Under the pieces are notes generated by a model. The model was not told the DNA's origin. It was given only the letters and a program-made list of their open reading frames with translations, and made no database searches. A stretch of DNA of 64,000 nt, taken from positions 24,938,872 to 25,002,871 of the forward strand of contig NW_004955417.1 of the NCBI RefSeq assembly GCF_000276665.1. The letters are read 5' to 3'. Position numbers and translations under genes: made by a program. Source of the stretch: Chinchilla lanigera. Lineage: Eukaryota; Chordata; Mammalia; Rodentia; Chinchillidae. Positions 11,460-23,110 of this stretch are shown piece by piece. The first letter of the stretch is position 1, and the number at the start of each line of letters is the position of its first letter.

Positions 11460-14400
11460 AAGATAAACCAATACATATCAGTTAAAACCATCAGTGTAAA
11501 CAGTCTCAATTCACTAATCCAAAAGAAGTAGACTGGCAGGTTGGATCAAGAAACAAAATCCAACAATATGCTGGTACATGAAACACATTTAACTCAAAGA
11601 GAAATTCATAGACTGAAAATCAAAGGATAGAAAACAATACTCCATGTGACAGGTACCCAGAAAAAAAGCAAGTGTAGCTCTTCTGTTTATAGACAATGGG
11701 AACTTCAAACAGAGAAAAATTTAAAAATATAAAGAAGGTCAGTACATACTTGGGAGAGGAAAACTTCAAGAGGAACAGGTAACAATCATAAACATCTATG
11801 CACCAAACACAGACGCACCCAACTATATAAGACAAATTTTAACAGACATGAAATGATAACAGGGGACTTTAATACCTCATTGTCACAAAGAGATAGATCA
11901 ACTAGACAAAAAATTAGCAAAGAAATAACAGAACTAAATCAAACCTGTGAACAAATGGACTTAGTAGACCTTTACAGAGTGTTCTATCCAACAACATCAG
12001 AATACATATTCTACCCAGCTGCCCATGGGACATTCTCTAAAATAGACCATATAATAGCACATAGAACATGCTTAAGGAAAGGAAAAGGAGTTGAAATTAT
12101 CTCATGCACACAATCAGGCCACAGTGCAATGAAACTGGAAATTAAAGACAAAGGAAATAACAAGAACTCCATAAACACATAAAAATTAAACAGCATCCTC
12201 CTGAAAAATCAATGGGTCACAGATGAAATCAAAGAAGAAATTAAACACTATGTACAATCAAACAAAAATGTAGGTACAACTTACAGGAATCTCTAGGATG
12301 CAATGAAAGCAATCCTCAGAGGAAAATTTATAGCAGTGAATTCTCACCTCAGGAAAACAGAATGAGCACAAATAAATAATCGTATCCTGCACCTCAAACT
12401 TCTAGAAAAAGAAGAACAAGTCAAACACAAAGCCCAGAGAAGGCAGAAAATTATAAAGTTCAGGGCAGAAATTAATACAATGGAGACTAAAAAAATACAA
12501 AGAAATAATGAACCAAAGAGGTGGTTCTTCAAAAAATAAATAAAATTGATAAACCCCTAGCCAACTTTATTTAAAGAAAAGGGAAGAAAAAACTGAAATA
12601 TATGCAATAAGGAATGAAAAAGATAAAGTCACTACAGATTCTGTGGAAATTCAGAAGATCACCAATATGTACTTTGAAAATCTTTACTCTCACAGGATGG
12701 AAAACACAGAGGAAATGGACAGATTTCTAGATACATATGAATTATCAAAGCTGAATGAAGAAGATATAAAAGTCCTAAATAACCTTGTATTAGCACTGAA
12801 ATTGAAAATGTAATAAAACAACTTGCCAGTGAAGAAAAGCCAAGATCCTGATGGAGAAGATGTAACACCAGTTCTTCTCAAACTTTCATGAAATTGAAAG
12901 GGATGGAATTCTCCCCCAAGTCACTCTTGAAGGCAAGTATTATCCTGGTACCAAAACCAGAGAAAGACCCAACCAAAAAAGAGAACTGCAGGCCAATCTC
13001 CCTAATGAATATAGATGCAAAAATTCTCAATAAAATACTAACAAACAGAACGCAACAAATCATCAAGAAGATTATACAGCATGACCAAGTGGGATTCACC
13101 CCAGGAATTCAGGGATGGTTGAATATATGCAAATCAATTAATGTAATATACCACATCAATACAGCCAAAGACAAAAATCACATGATCGTCTCAATTGACG
13201 AAGAAAAAGCTTTTGATAAAGTCCAACACTTATTCAATATAAGAACCCTACAGAAAATTGGCATAGATGGATTTCATCTCAATCTGATAAAAGCCATATG
13301 ACAAACTAACAGCTAACATCATTCTAAATGGTCAAAAACTGAAAGCTTTCACTTTAAAATCAGGAACAAGATTAGGATGTCCACTGTCACCACTCCTAGT
13401 CAACATAGTTCTGGAAATACTAGCCAGAGCAATTAGACAAGAGAGAGAAATAAGAAGAATAAGGATAGGAAAGGAAGAAGTGAAATTATCATTATTTGCA
13501 GATGACATTTTACTCTACCTAGAAGACCCCAAAAACTCCACCAAAAGGCTTATAGATTTAATAAGCAAATTCAGTAGCATAGCTGGATACAAAGTCAGCA
13601 CTCAAAAACCAATAGCATTCCTGTACAAAAACAAGCCGACTGAAAGAGAAATTAGTGAGACCATGCCTTTCATAATACTATCTAAAAAATGAAATACTTT
13701 GGAATCAATCTAACAAAAGAAGTAAAAGATCTATACAGTGAAAATTACAGTACTCTGAAAAAAAAAGAGATCAGAAAGGATTTCAGAAAATGGAAAGATA
13801 TTCCTTGCTCATGGATAGGAAGAACCAACATTGTGAAAACTGCTATTCTCCCAAAATTGTTATTCAGATTCAATGCAATACCAATTAAAATACTATTATT
13901 ATACCTCATAGATCTAGAGAAAATATTCTTAAAATCCATCTGGAACCAGAAGAGGCCTATAATAGCACCAGCAATCCTGGGAAACAAAGGCAAGGCAGGA
14001 GGCATCACAATCCCTGACTTGAAATTATACTTCAAAGCTACTGTACTAAAATCAGCATGGCCCTGGCAAAAAACAAACCTGAAGATCAATGGAACAGATT
14101 AGAGGATGCAGACACAGCTATAAACATACTCAGCCACCTTATCTTTGACCATGGCCAAATATGTTCACTGGAAGAAACAAAGCCTCTTTAATAAATGGTT
14201 CTGGAAATCTGGCTTTCCACATGCCAAAGACTAAAACTAGACCCACGTCTATCACAATGCACTAAACTAAAATCAAAATGGGTCAAAGATCTAAATATCA
14301 AAACCAAAAAATCCGCTGGAAGAGAAAGCAGGGAAATATCTCAAACACGTAGCAGTAGGTACAGAGTGCATGAACAGAAACCAAACTGCACAGGAGATCC

Positions 14401-15150
14401 TTCAAAGAATCAACAACTGGGATCTTATCTTATTGAAAAGTTTTTGCACAACAAAAGAAATCGCCAACAGAGTGAAAAGAAAACCCATTAATTGGGAAAA
14501 CATTTTCGCCAACTGCCCCTCAGACAAAGCATTTCTATCTAGAACATATAAAGAATTAAAGAAAATCAGGCTCCAAAATCTCCAATCCAAAAATGGGCAT
14601 CTGAGATGAATACACACTTCTCACATGAAGAAATACTAATGGAGAATAAATATATGAAAAATGTTCAACATCATTAGTTATTAGAGAAATGCAAATTAAA
14701 ACAACACTAATGAAATAAGATTCCATTTCACCCCAGAAAGAATTGCTATCATTAAGAAATCAGCCAATGACAGATGCTGGAGAGGCTGTGGGGAAAAAGG
14801 AACCCTTCTCCATTGCTGGTTGGAGTGTAGACTGGTGTAACCACTGTGGAAATCAGCGTGGAGATTCCTCACGAAACTAGGATTAGAAGTCTCAGTTAAC
14901 TCAACTATTCCACTTCTGGGTATTTTTCCAGAAAAGTTAAAAACATCATACCACAGGATATATGTGCACCCATGTTTATAGCAGTACAATTTGTCATAGC
15001 TAAGTCTTGGAAACAACCCAAATGGCCATGAACTGAGGAGTGGATAAAAAAGATGTGGTATTTTTATACAATGGAGTATTACTCAGCTATAAAGAAAGAT
15101 AAACTAGAGGCTTTTATAGATAAATGGATGCAACTAGAGACTCATAAGTG
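11460..15150 (+). pseudogene. L1 ORF2 remnant (endonuclease/reverse transcriptase), multiply broken
   Basis: ORF2 supplies the nicking endonuclease and reverse transcriptase for target-primed insertion. Recognisable pieces in order are: the N-terminal endonuclease segment (about 11500-11640, with a stop), GDFN, SKIDHI and GHSA endonuclease motifs within 11853-12182, reverse transcriptase start with LVPKPEKD (12888-13301), the FADD catalytic motif (13495-13506), the WNQKRP region (13689-14102), and the NNWDLILLKSFC segment (14370-14609). A C-terminal stretch reaches about 15150. These lie in different frames separated by indels and stops, so no functional protein can be made. It is a useful internal reference for the other L1 fragments in the window. 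Confidence 0.85.
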
Positions 15151-15448
15151 AAATAAATAGAACCCACATGTGTAAACATCATATTGTCTCCCTAGTGTAA
15201 GAACATGAAAGAGTAAAATAAAACACAAAATGTACAGTAGATAATATGAAAGGGAAAGAAATTGCACAAAGGAAGAAACAACTGGGATGAGGTAAAGAAG
15301 AGAAAGAAAGAAAGTACTAAGGCTATATGTATATATATGCATATGGCTAGCTGGGATAACTGTACTGCTGATGTCTGGTGGTTTATTGAAAGGAACAGTT
15401 AATGCTTAAATGTTTTTATATATTTTGACCAATTTTGCATACTTACAT

Positions 15449-15794
15449 CTGGTAATTTGAGAAATTTATGTGAAGACAACAATATGCCATATAACAACCA
15501 TTGGTGAATTCCTATCATCCTGTCTAGTGAAACTCTGTATTGTCCCTAATGCTTTTTTAAATTATTACTTTCTTATTCCCTTTAGTGATTTGATCAATCT
15601 TCCATTCTTCCATTCAGAATCTTCCATTCTGGTAATCTGAGCAACTTCACTGAACAGAACAATATGTAATATAACAACCACTGTTAATCCCTATCATTTG
15701 ATTTGAAACCCCATATCATTTTTAATGTCCTTGCTTTGTTTTGTTTACTTTGCTATTGCTCATTTTTTAAATATTCTCTTCAAAGTAAAAAAAT
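15449..15794 (+). repeat. 180-bp tandem duplication inside the L1 3' UTR
   Basis: CTGGTAATTTGAGAA at 15449 and CTGGTAATCTGAGCA at 15629 start two copies. Both continue through ACAATATG..ATATAACAACCA, TCCCTATCAT-like and AAACYCYRTAT-like segments. The period is 180 bp, with clear divergence between the copies. Confidence 0.7.
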
Positions 15795-15806
15795 AAAGCC
15801 CAAAGC
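15795..15806. repeat. 3' target site duplication of the full-length L1
   Basis: An exact 12-bp copy (AAAGCCCAAAGC) of 9535-9546, directly after the L1 A-rich tail. Confidence 0.8.
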
Positions 15807-15974
15807 CATGCATAGTGCTTGGGTAACATGTGTAGGAATCTCTCTTTCACAGCCCTGGGACCCAGCGGTGAAATGCCACGCATGCTCAAGGACTGAGCAA
15901 AAAGCATCTCTCTCCCCTCTGCCCTCAGGGCTGTCTCTCCTGAGCCACACACTCGAGTGTTTAGTTCAGAGATA

Positions 15975-16205
15975 ATTTTCAATAAACAGTTGTCGCTTGA
16001 AAATAAACAGTCTGGACAATGTATGGTCCATCGGAGATACTGAGAAAATAAACAACTTGGAGAAGGCTCTTTTCTTGCCTCTGTAACCCTTTCTGGAATA
16101 TGTGCTCCAGATCTTTCCCTTTCTTCCTTGAAGCAGCACACTTTTTTTAAGATACAGCTCTTCATTTGGCATTTCTGGGAGACCCCTTTTTGAAGAGATG
16201 CAAAA
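15975..16205 (+). promoter_or_regulatory. COLEC10: Presumed COLEC10 proximal promoter and 5' UTR, three forkhead-like motifs
   Basis: AATAAACA occurs at 15981-15988, 16002-16009 and 16047-16054. Its complement TGTTTATT fits the TRTTKRY forkhead core used by liver factors such as FOXA. The first two sit in an AATAAACAGT direct repeat 21 bp apart. No strong TATA box stands out; TTTTTTTAAGATAC near 16143-16156 is a weak candidate. The start of transcription cannot be placed from sequence. COLEC10 is mainly a liver gene, which makes the motifs plausible, but function here is inference. Confidence 0.45.
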
Positions 16206-16353
16206 ATGAACGGCACTGGAGTCTTGCTTCGAAGCAACCAGTTCATCCTCCTGCTGCTATTTCTCCTGCAAATTCAGAGTCTGGGTCTGGACATTCACAG
16301 TCGCCCGACTGCAGAAGTCTGTGCCACACATGCTATTTCACCTGGACCCAAAG
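16206..16353 (+). CDS. COLEC10: COLEC10 coding exon 1: signal peptide and N-terminal segment
   Basis: Starts at ATG 16206 (context AAAAATGA, purine at -3) and encodes residues 1-49 plus the first base of Gly50. Residues 13-21 form the hydrophobic core FILLLLFLL, followed by QIQSLG, with likely signal cleavage near Gly27/Leu28. The mature N-terminus LDIHSRPTAEVCATH contains Cys39, expected to form inter-chain disulfides. Collagen begins at GPKG (47-50). The donor is AAAG|GTGAGG at 16354. The start is chosen because the downstream sequence matches the family N-terminus directly and no upstream in-frame ATG adds signal-peptide-like sequence. Confidence 0.96.
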
Positions 16354-17639
16354 GTGAGGAAGGAAAACCCGCATTTTTGTGTAAGTTTGATCTATTCCCA
16401 CATCTCCCAGTCCCATCCCAACCTGTCAATATTTCTCTCCTCCCCCCTCCCTCGCTTCCTCCTACTTTCCTTTGATTTAGGAAAATCAATAATCTATTTC
16501 CTACTTAAAGCTTTCCCTTGAAGTTAGGTAGGAGAAGGGTGGGAGGAGGTGGGACCTTGGGAGCAGGAATCTGATTAAAGTCACCAGGGTAGGGGGAAAG
16601 TCCATCTCCCACCAGGCCCCAGAGGAAGGTGTGCACCAAGGCAGCAGTCTTCAGGAAAGCTTTCTTTAGGACCATCTGCCTCTATTCTCAGGTTGCTTTC
16701 TTTTTGTCCTTCCTCTTACTGATTCTGGTAAAGGTATTTAGGCAAAGGTTCAGAAAAGTAAAAATTAAATCTGAAGTAAACTTTTACTTCATAATTATTG
16801 GGCTCCGAGGTGGCAATAGAAGCTGGGAATTTCTGTTGCTAAGGGTTGCAGGTAGGATGTAAATGAACATTTCTTTATTTGAAAGTAGAGTCTTTGAGGC
16901 CAAGTGCCTTTAGCTGAAGAATGATAGAATATTGCAAAGTTTTTCAAGTGGAGTCAAGGTCCAAGGTCCAAATATGCTTCAAGCAACGGGTTGATAAAAA
17001 AAGAATCTGTTTTCTTGGTTTCAGCTCTTACCCTTTTGCTCTGAAGGTGGTCATTGCATTGCAGACTGGTGCACTCTTATTAGTAATTCATGTTGTTTCT
17101 CCAGGCAATGGGGCTAAAGAATTGCAGCTGCTTAAAGTTTTAAGTAGAAAAAAAAGTCCTTCGAAATGAAATAAAAAATACGTGGCCTGATGTTTGCCAG
17201 CTACTTAAATCTGTATTGCTTAAAGTGCATGGTTCTTAATCAGTGAATTAATTCCCTCCTAAGATTGTAATCCAAGTTTTAACCTTTGATATTATAAAAT
17301 GAATGCAGGGAGGAAAAATGAGACCTTGGAGCCTCTATATCATTTCTGGGGTGGACACATGAATAATGGGAGGGCAAGTGTTCAGAAAAGAAAGTTTTTG
17401 TTGGAAAAAGTATTTACTTAAAACTATTACCGGCATTCCCATGGAGTGCAGGAAACTTTGTGCTGTGCCTATGGTGTTGTGGATAATGCTAAAAATGAAT
17501 GTTTGCCTTGGTTGTGCAAATGGGATCAGTGTAAGAAATTGTGGCTTTCAACCTGTTCAAAACACTAAAGTGTTGTTAAAATAATATCCAAAATATAATG
17601 CTTTCCAATCCAACACTTCTACTCATTCCAACCCAGCTA

Positions 17640-17800
17640 TCATGGGCTGAGCACTTATTAAGTGTCAGGCAATATTTTGGGCACAACGGGTACATTAGAT
17701 AATGTTAGTGCCATGAGTGATGGAGAGTTAGGGAATTCATCAAGAAGGATATAAAGGTCAGAGCAGACTTTTTGAGAAGGTCGTTATTGAGTTAGGTCTT
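17640..17800 (+). mobile_element. Ancient MIR/L2-like fragment
   Basis: The run GAGCACTTATTAAGTGTCAGGCAATATT matches the 'ending in GAGCACTTACTATGTGCCAGGCA' style of ancient mammalian SINE/LINE2 copies in pieces. Family and limits are uncertain. Confidence 0.35.
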
Positions 17801-18052
17801 AGCCATGACTCTTCTAGGAAAACGGAAATAAGCAGAGTACAGAACAAGAAGAGAAAATGTTTAGCATAGACTTAGGCAAAGGATCCCAGTGCTTGCTTTT
17901 GAGAGGTTACAAAGTATAATTCATAATCCTAAATGCTTCCAAGAAAAAGGCAAGGAGTATATTTTAAAAACTATGAAACCATCTTATTTTATTCTATGAT
18001 TTCAATTCATATTTAATATTTGTTGCATATCACCACATGTCCATAGGAATCT

Positions 18053-18188
18053 TTTTCATTTTTGTTTTGTGACACTAGGGATTGAACCCAGGGCAGACAG
18101 TCTCCTAAATCACTAAGTTGCCCAGAGTGAGCTTGAATTTGCAATCCTCCTGCCTCAGCCTCTCAGAGTGCTGTGCCACCGTACCTTC
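18053..18188 (-). mobile_element. Composite ID + B1-like SINE (antisense)
   Basis: A T-rich start is followed by the antisense B-box end of an ID-like unit (GGGATTGAACCCAGGGC). A B1/7SL-like antisense body comes next (AAGTTGCCCAGAGTGAGCTTG, CTCCTGCCTCAGCCTCTC). Such ID-plus-B1 fusions are known in several rodent groups. Confidence 0.6.
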
Positions 18189-20333
18189 TTCCACCACGAA
18201 TCTTCCCATCCTCATTTCTTCATCAACTCAGAACCCTGCCTCCCCATTAGAAATCATATTATGATTTCAAACAATAGAAATCCCTCTAACTCTCTTCCAG
18301 AGCCCATGTAGGTGTATAAGATAAATTACAAGCTAGAGCTTGGCAGGAGGAAGCTCTGAAGGCATCAGGGAAGAGGGAGATGTGCTTAGAGCGCTGGGTT
18401 CCAGAACTAAGTCAGTTATGGACTCATATGTGATTTCTTCTTTATCCTTGGAACTTGGGAGCTTTGCATCAAATGCTTTCTAAATTCTCTTCTTAGCATA
18501 GACAGTTTACAATTCCGGAAGTCCCGCCCACCTTGCCGGATGCGTGTCTAAAGCTTAGGTGAAGAACCAATCCTAGGATTGGTATCTACTTATCAAGCTT
18601 GGGTGTGGATGGCAGACTCCGGGGGTCATCACTGAGTCGACTTGTTTCTGTCTTTATGATTGCCCACATGTGCACAGGAAGAACCGCTGAGCATATTTAT
18701 TGCTGCCTTTCCTCAGCTCTGGGTACTGCACTAGGTGTTACAGATACAGCAAAAAGCACATCCTGGAGCCCTCTCTCCATTATAAACCACTGTGCGCTGG
18801 ACCTCGTTCCTTCAGGTGTCCTGTAACAGCCTCTCTCTTTCCCCAAACAAGGTAGATTTGTATATTTACCTCTACAAAATGAAAAAAAAAAATTGTTAAT
18901 GACTAGGTAAACAGTTTAAATCTGAATTATAGCTTTTGTTCAACATGTTGTTTCCTTCACTCAAAGTCGTTATTCCCCCCCCCCCTCAGCCCTCGGATAA
19001 GCGTCTCATTACTATGTTCTTACCCCTGCAGCACTGGGCTCAGAAATGTCTAGGTACCCTGGGAAATAAACAGTAAACAGAATGTACTCTAAATTCACTG
19101 AGGAGAATGGAGACTAAAGAAGTTACTTAAAGTTGCAAGTAAAAGACAATAATACCATCCAGTTATTGAATCTCTTGTCCACAATACAGACATCAGTTTT
19201 ACAGAGCTATGTCCTGAGCTTGACTTACAGGAAAAAAAGGCATTGGATTCCATCTGTTTGATCTTCAGCATGTTGTTATACCTGTGGTTTAGCTTCTTCA
19301 CTCTCAGAATGGACTTCCAGCAGAGACTTGTGTTTAAAATAATATAAAATAATCAATATAAATTTAAGTTGTATAGATGTCATAAATAGATATTTAACAA
19401 ATTCTGTTTATCTTTCCTTCTCCCTATTCAGTAACAGTTTTGAGGACATTGTTCCAATTATCAAAACTAGCTCATTTAAATTAGCAGTGGTTTTCTTCCT
19501 ATGTCTCAATTTATTACTTCATGTTGCTTAGCTGGAAAAAAAAAGTTGTTTTTATTTTTTTCTAGAGTGGTGGTTTCCTTTAGCAATTTATGTGAAATTC
19601 TGACCTCTAGTGGTGTAACTGAAAAAGAACAATGCCAAGAAACCAACCAGAAATTTATGGGTGTTAAAGGTAGGGAGAAATAAGTGGAAAATGCTTTTTT
19701 AAATGTCAAAGAAATTTAAAATGCAGCGTCTTGTTTAATACCCACTTGCCCAGTGTGGCAAGAATTTCTTAAGCATAAGAGCACAAGCTCAGCGAGGCTG
19801 AGAGGAGGGCCAGGGTCTTTCAGGAGATGGAGTCAGGCAGGTTAAACTTGACCCCTGGCCTTCTGGCTCTGGCCCTAACATCAACCACGGCATCTACTGG
19901 TTTATGAGTTTTTACTGGGATGAGAAACACAGTCCACAGGTCACATTTTGGTGACAAGACCTGAGGGAAATGCCTAAGAACATGGAATTCATGCCACCTT
20001 CCAGCCCAACAGCTGCCTTGGACACTAAAATAAGCTGAAAGGGACGGCATCTTTGATCACTAGCTCAATGCTTCATTAGTCTGCTTGGAAAGTAACGCTG
20101 TGCCCCCTATTCCTTATTTTGGCTTCTGCTAGCTTTTTAACGTAGGAGCTTTTTCCTTCAACGGTATTTGTGTGTGTGTGGCCCATAAGACCTTTTCTAC
20201 CTGGCTTCTCCCAACTTCTCCCTCATCATTGCAAACTGCTTTTGTCCTTGAAGTCACCTCTGGGCAAGTGGCCTTGACTCTCTTTCCTGCCTCAGGGAGG
20301 GGCTCTTTCCATCCTCTCTGCCTGGTCCATCTT

Positions 20334-20444
20334 TTTTTGTTTTGTTTTGTCTTGTTTTTTGTTTTTTCTCCGGTACCAGGAACCGAACTCACGACCTTGC
20401 ACTTGCCAGGCAGGCGCTTTGCCTCTGAGCTAAATCCCCAGCCC
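20334..20444 (-). mobile_element. ID SINE (antisense) with 16-bp target site duplication
   Basis: The antisense element has a T-rich tail (20334-20370), then ACCAGGAACCGAACTC (B box) and GAGCTAAATCCCCAGCCCC (5' end). Direct repeats CTGCCTGGTCCATCTT (20318-20333) and CTGCCTGATCCATCTT (20445-20460) match 15 of 16 bases, confirming retroposition and exact limits. Confidence 0.85.
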
Positions 20445-21659
20445 CTGCCTGATCCATCTTTACCCTGGATCTTCCCAAGGATCCTTCCTGCTCCTCCCTT
20501 AGGTCACAGCTCCAGGCCATTTGCACAGCTCAGCCCTGCCTGCCTGCGCTGCTGCCCCCTGATCTCTGTCCCAGGCAGATCCTTGATTCCACAGACTCAT
20601 TCCGCAGTGACCTTCTCTTGTGGACTTGGAATGCAAGCTTCATGGAAGCAGAGATGACCCTGTTCTTGCTAAGTGTGCTTTCCCACGGCCTCAGAGACTT
20701 CCTGGCTCTGATCTACCATGCTTAGTGGGTGCTCAGTAATTATATTTAATTAAGTAAGCAAACCCAAATGTCCCAGCATCTCTTACTTTAGCAGCAGTTT
20801 AGCTAATAACATAGCTTCAAAATATCCTATGTCCTGCACTCCTAAAAAGTGTCACTGCTATTTCAAAAAAGGGCTGCTCCTGGGGGGCATTGTCATTGTG
20901 CCTGTTCTCCAGTAGCCAAAGAACCCTTCTAGCAGTGGCCGCTGCTTTTCTGTTAAGTACAACTGTGCCACCAGTTCCCTGGTAACCCTGGCCCAGCCTA
21001 GCCCAGCCAAAAGTGTGCTGCAAGTGCATTCCCTAGGGTGAGATTCTCACTGCATCCAGGAACACTGCTACTAAGGCATTCGCCCTTTCATCCTAGAGCT
21101 GCAGGGGCGGGTGAGAACTTGGTTCCATTATATTTAGACTATGTGCACCAGCCAGGCTGATCTCCCTTCTAAGCAGCCAGAGGGGCCCTTGGGGGATGCC
21201 TGGACTAAAGCTATTATTTAGGGGTCCCACTGAGGACCATGGGAATCCACATGTGGAATGACCAGAGCACATGTGTGAGTTCCAGAAAACATGAGGAGTG
21301 TACAAGGTCTTTCCTCTTTACCATGAGAGGCTATGCCACAAGGGAAGCTTTCAGGAGCCCCCCCCCCTTTTCTGAGGCAATTTCTTACCAAATCTGGGTA
21401 CTTCTACTTGAAGTAGACTTCTACTTGGCTATCTAGGTTTTTCCTGCCATGACTCTATATCCCAGGAATTGACACAACTTGGGTTATTTCCCAAAACACT
21501 TCCCATCTGCCAACATGAAGGCCTTCTTGTGACTTTTCTCATTAGAAGGCCAGATACACTCAGGAATGTTTGGATTTCTCACATTCAGGTTGGAAGTCTT
21601 ACTACCTGCAAGGTAACTCACGCAGATAATTTGGTACAACCTCAGTTATTTTTAACTTT

Positions 21660-21775
21660 GTGAAACTGAGAATTGGGGGTGGGGGTAAAATAACTTGTTC
21701 TAGGTTACACAGCTACCAGTTGGTGGCAGAGTTACAGCTAGAACTTGGATTCCAGATTCCTGGAATTATTCCATC
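21660..21775 (+). mobile_element. MIR SINE fragment
   Basis: AAACTGAGAATTGGGG, then TAACTTGTTCTAGGTTACAC, AGCTACCAG and GCAGAGTTACAGCTAGAACT follow the MIR core order (GAAACTGAGGC, AGGTCACACAGCTAGTAAG, GCAGAGCCGGGATT). Confidence 0.6.
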
Positions 21776-22429
21776 CTGCCATGGTCCATAATTCTCCTCA
21801 CCTTTTAGTATTCTCATCAAACATGAGTTATCCTTCATTCTTAGGAATTAACATTAGAAAAAGAGTTCTGTGAAGTCAATATCTAAACATGGCACGGAAC
21901 AACTTTCACTCCATCTGCGGGTTGTAAGTGGAGCTGGCTGTTCCTTTCTGATGACTTTATCCGAGAGCTTAAGCAAGCAGGCATTTTCCCAAAATCTTTT
22001 GTTCAGTTGCATTAATTCATTAGCCTGTTTCATTATGTATTTTAATATACATTTTATACATAGCTACAGACTAATATTTTAGCTCTGTTGGCTTCTTTAA
22101 CCTGATATTCTATGGCAGGTATTTGATAGTGTAGTGTACAAAAGTTTGGGATTGTTGCTTTTTTTTTTTTTTTTTTTTGCTCTTCTCTATTTGGGTAGAT
22201 GATAAGGAAACATTTCAAAGTCAGGTCAGGAAGGAAAGAATAAAAACTGTCAATTAAAATGATCCAGGAGGCAGTGAATGGTAATGATAAAAAGACTTGC
22301 TTGTTTCATTTTAATAAGGGCACATTTGCACCTATGCTATTTATGTCCTCCACTCTCTTACATAGCTACTTGGATATGTCCCAATTGCTAGCAGGGTCCG
22401 TAGTAATACACACTTGCATGGTGACAAAG

Positions 22430-22505
22430 ACCATGGGCATTGGAGATAGAAATATATGGTTTCAAATTTGAGCTCTGCTATTTACCTAGTTATATCACCT
22501 TATGT
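22430..22505 (-). mobile_element. MIR SINE fragment (antisense)
   Basis: TTTCAAATTTGAGCTCTGC followed by TATTTACCTAGTTATATCACC follows the antisense MIR core ('GAACCCGGCTCTGCCACTTACTAGCTGTGTGACC' in pieces). Diverged. Confidence 0.5.
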
Positions 22506-22529
22506 CTTGATGCCCTCACATTTAGAATG

Positions 22530-22935
22530 GTATATTAGTCACTTTTCTATTCCTGGGACAGAGTACCTGACACGCACAATTTTAAGAAGAATAGGTTTAG
22601 GACTCACAGTTTTAGAGGTTTCAGTCCATGGCTGACTGACACTAAGGCAGAAACATCACAGCAAAAGGGCCCGGTGGTGGAAAGCTGTTCCCCTTGCAGT
22701 GGCCAGAAGCACTGAATGGAAGAGCCAGAGGAAAAAGATGCCCTCCACAGACATGGCCCAGTAACCACACCTCCAACCTCACCCCAGCTCCTCACAGCCC
22801 AGACTCCAAAGTTATGGATGAATTAATCAACTGATGAGTGTGGTGTCCCCTGATCCAATCACTGTCCGAAATTCCCACCTCTGAACATGTGAGACTTGAG
22901 CCTTTGGGGACACATTCTAGATGTAAACCATAACA
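22530..22935 (-). mobile_element. MaLR-type solo LTR (antisense)
   Basis: The antisense start TATTAGTCACTTTTCTATTC, the central ACTCACAGTTTTAGAGG with TCAGTCCATGG, and the end GATCCAATCACTGTCC...AAACCATAACA follow the MaLR LTR layout. No internal region or partner LTR is seen. Confidence 0.65.
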
Positions 22936-22992
22936 AACAGAGATAAGGATATTTCTCAGCTCAAATGCTGATTTTGGTGTTTCAGGGTTGTA

Positions 22993-23110
22993 TGTTTGTT
23001 TGTTTCTTGAGACAGGATCTCATAGCCCAGGCTGGCCTTAAACATGTGGTGATCCTCCTGGCTCAGCCTCTTGAGTGCTGGGATTACAGGCGTGCACCAC
23101 CGCACCTGGC
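22993..23110 (-). mobile_element. B1 SINE (antisense)
   Basis: TTTGTTTGTTTC tail, GAGACAGGATCTCATAG, CCCAGGCTGGCCTT, then GTGCTGGGATTACAGGCGTG and CACCACCGCACCTGGC: a near-complete antisense 7SL-derived B1. Confidence 0.9.

Larger units (their letters stand above)
9547..15794 (+). mobile_element. Full-length LINE-1 retrotransposon (dead copy)
   Basis: This is a 6.25-kb element in the same orientation as COLEC10. In order it has a GC-rich 5' UTR of tandem monomers, an ORF1 remnant, an ORF2 remnant with endonuclease and reverse transcriptase motifs, a 3' UTR and a short A-rich tail with AATAAA (15792-15797). A perfect 12-bp direct repeat (9535-9546 and 15795-15806) defines both ends. Both frames carry frameshifts and stops, so the copy cannot be autonomous. 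The full length and preserved target site duplication suggest a rodent-lineage insertion rather than a pan-mammalian fossil. Its 3' end lies about 410 bp upstream of the COLEC10 start codon. Confidence 0.9.

Noticed and set aside
20172..20657. A 161-codon frame in intron 1
   Set aside because: It runs through an antisense ID element and its target site duplication, with no domain seen.
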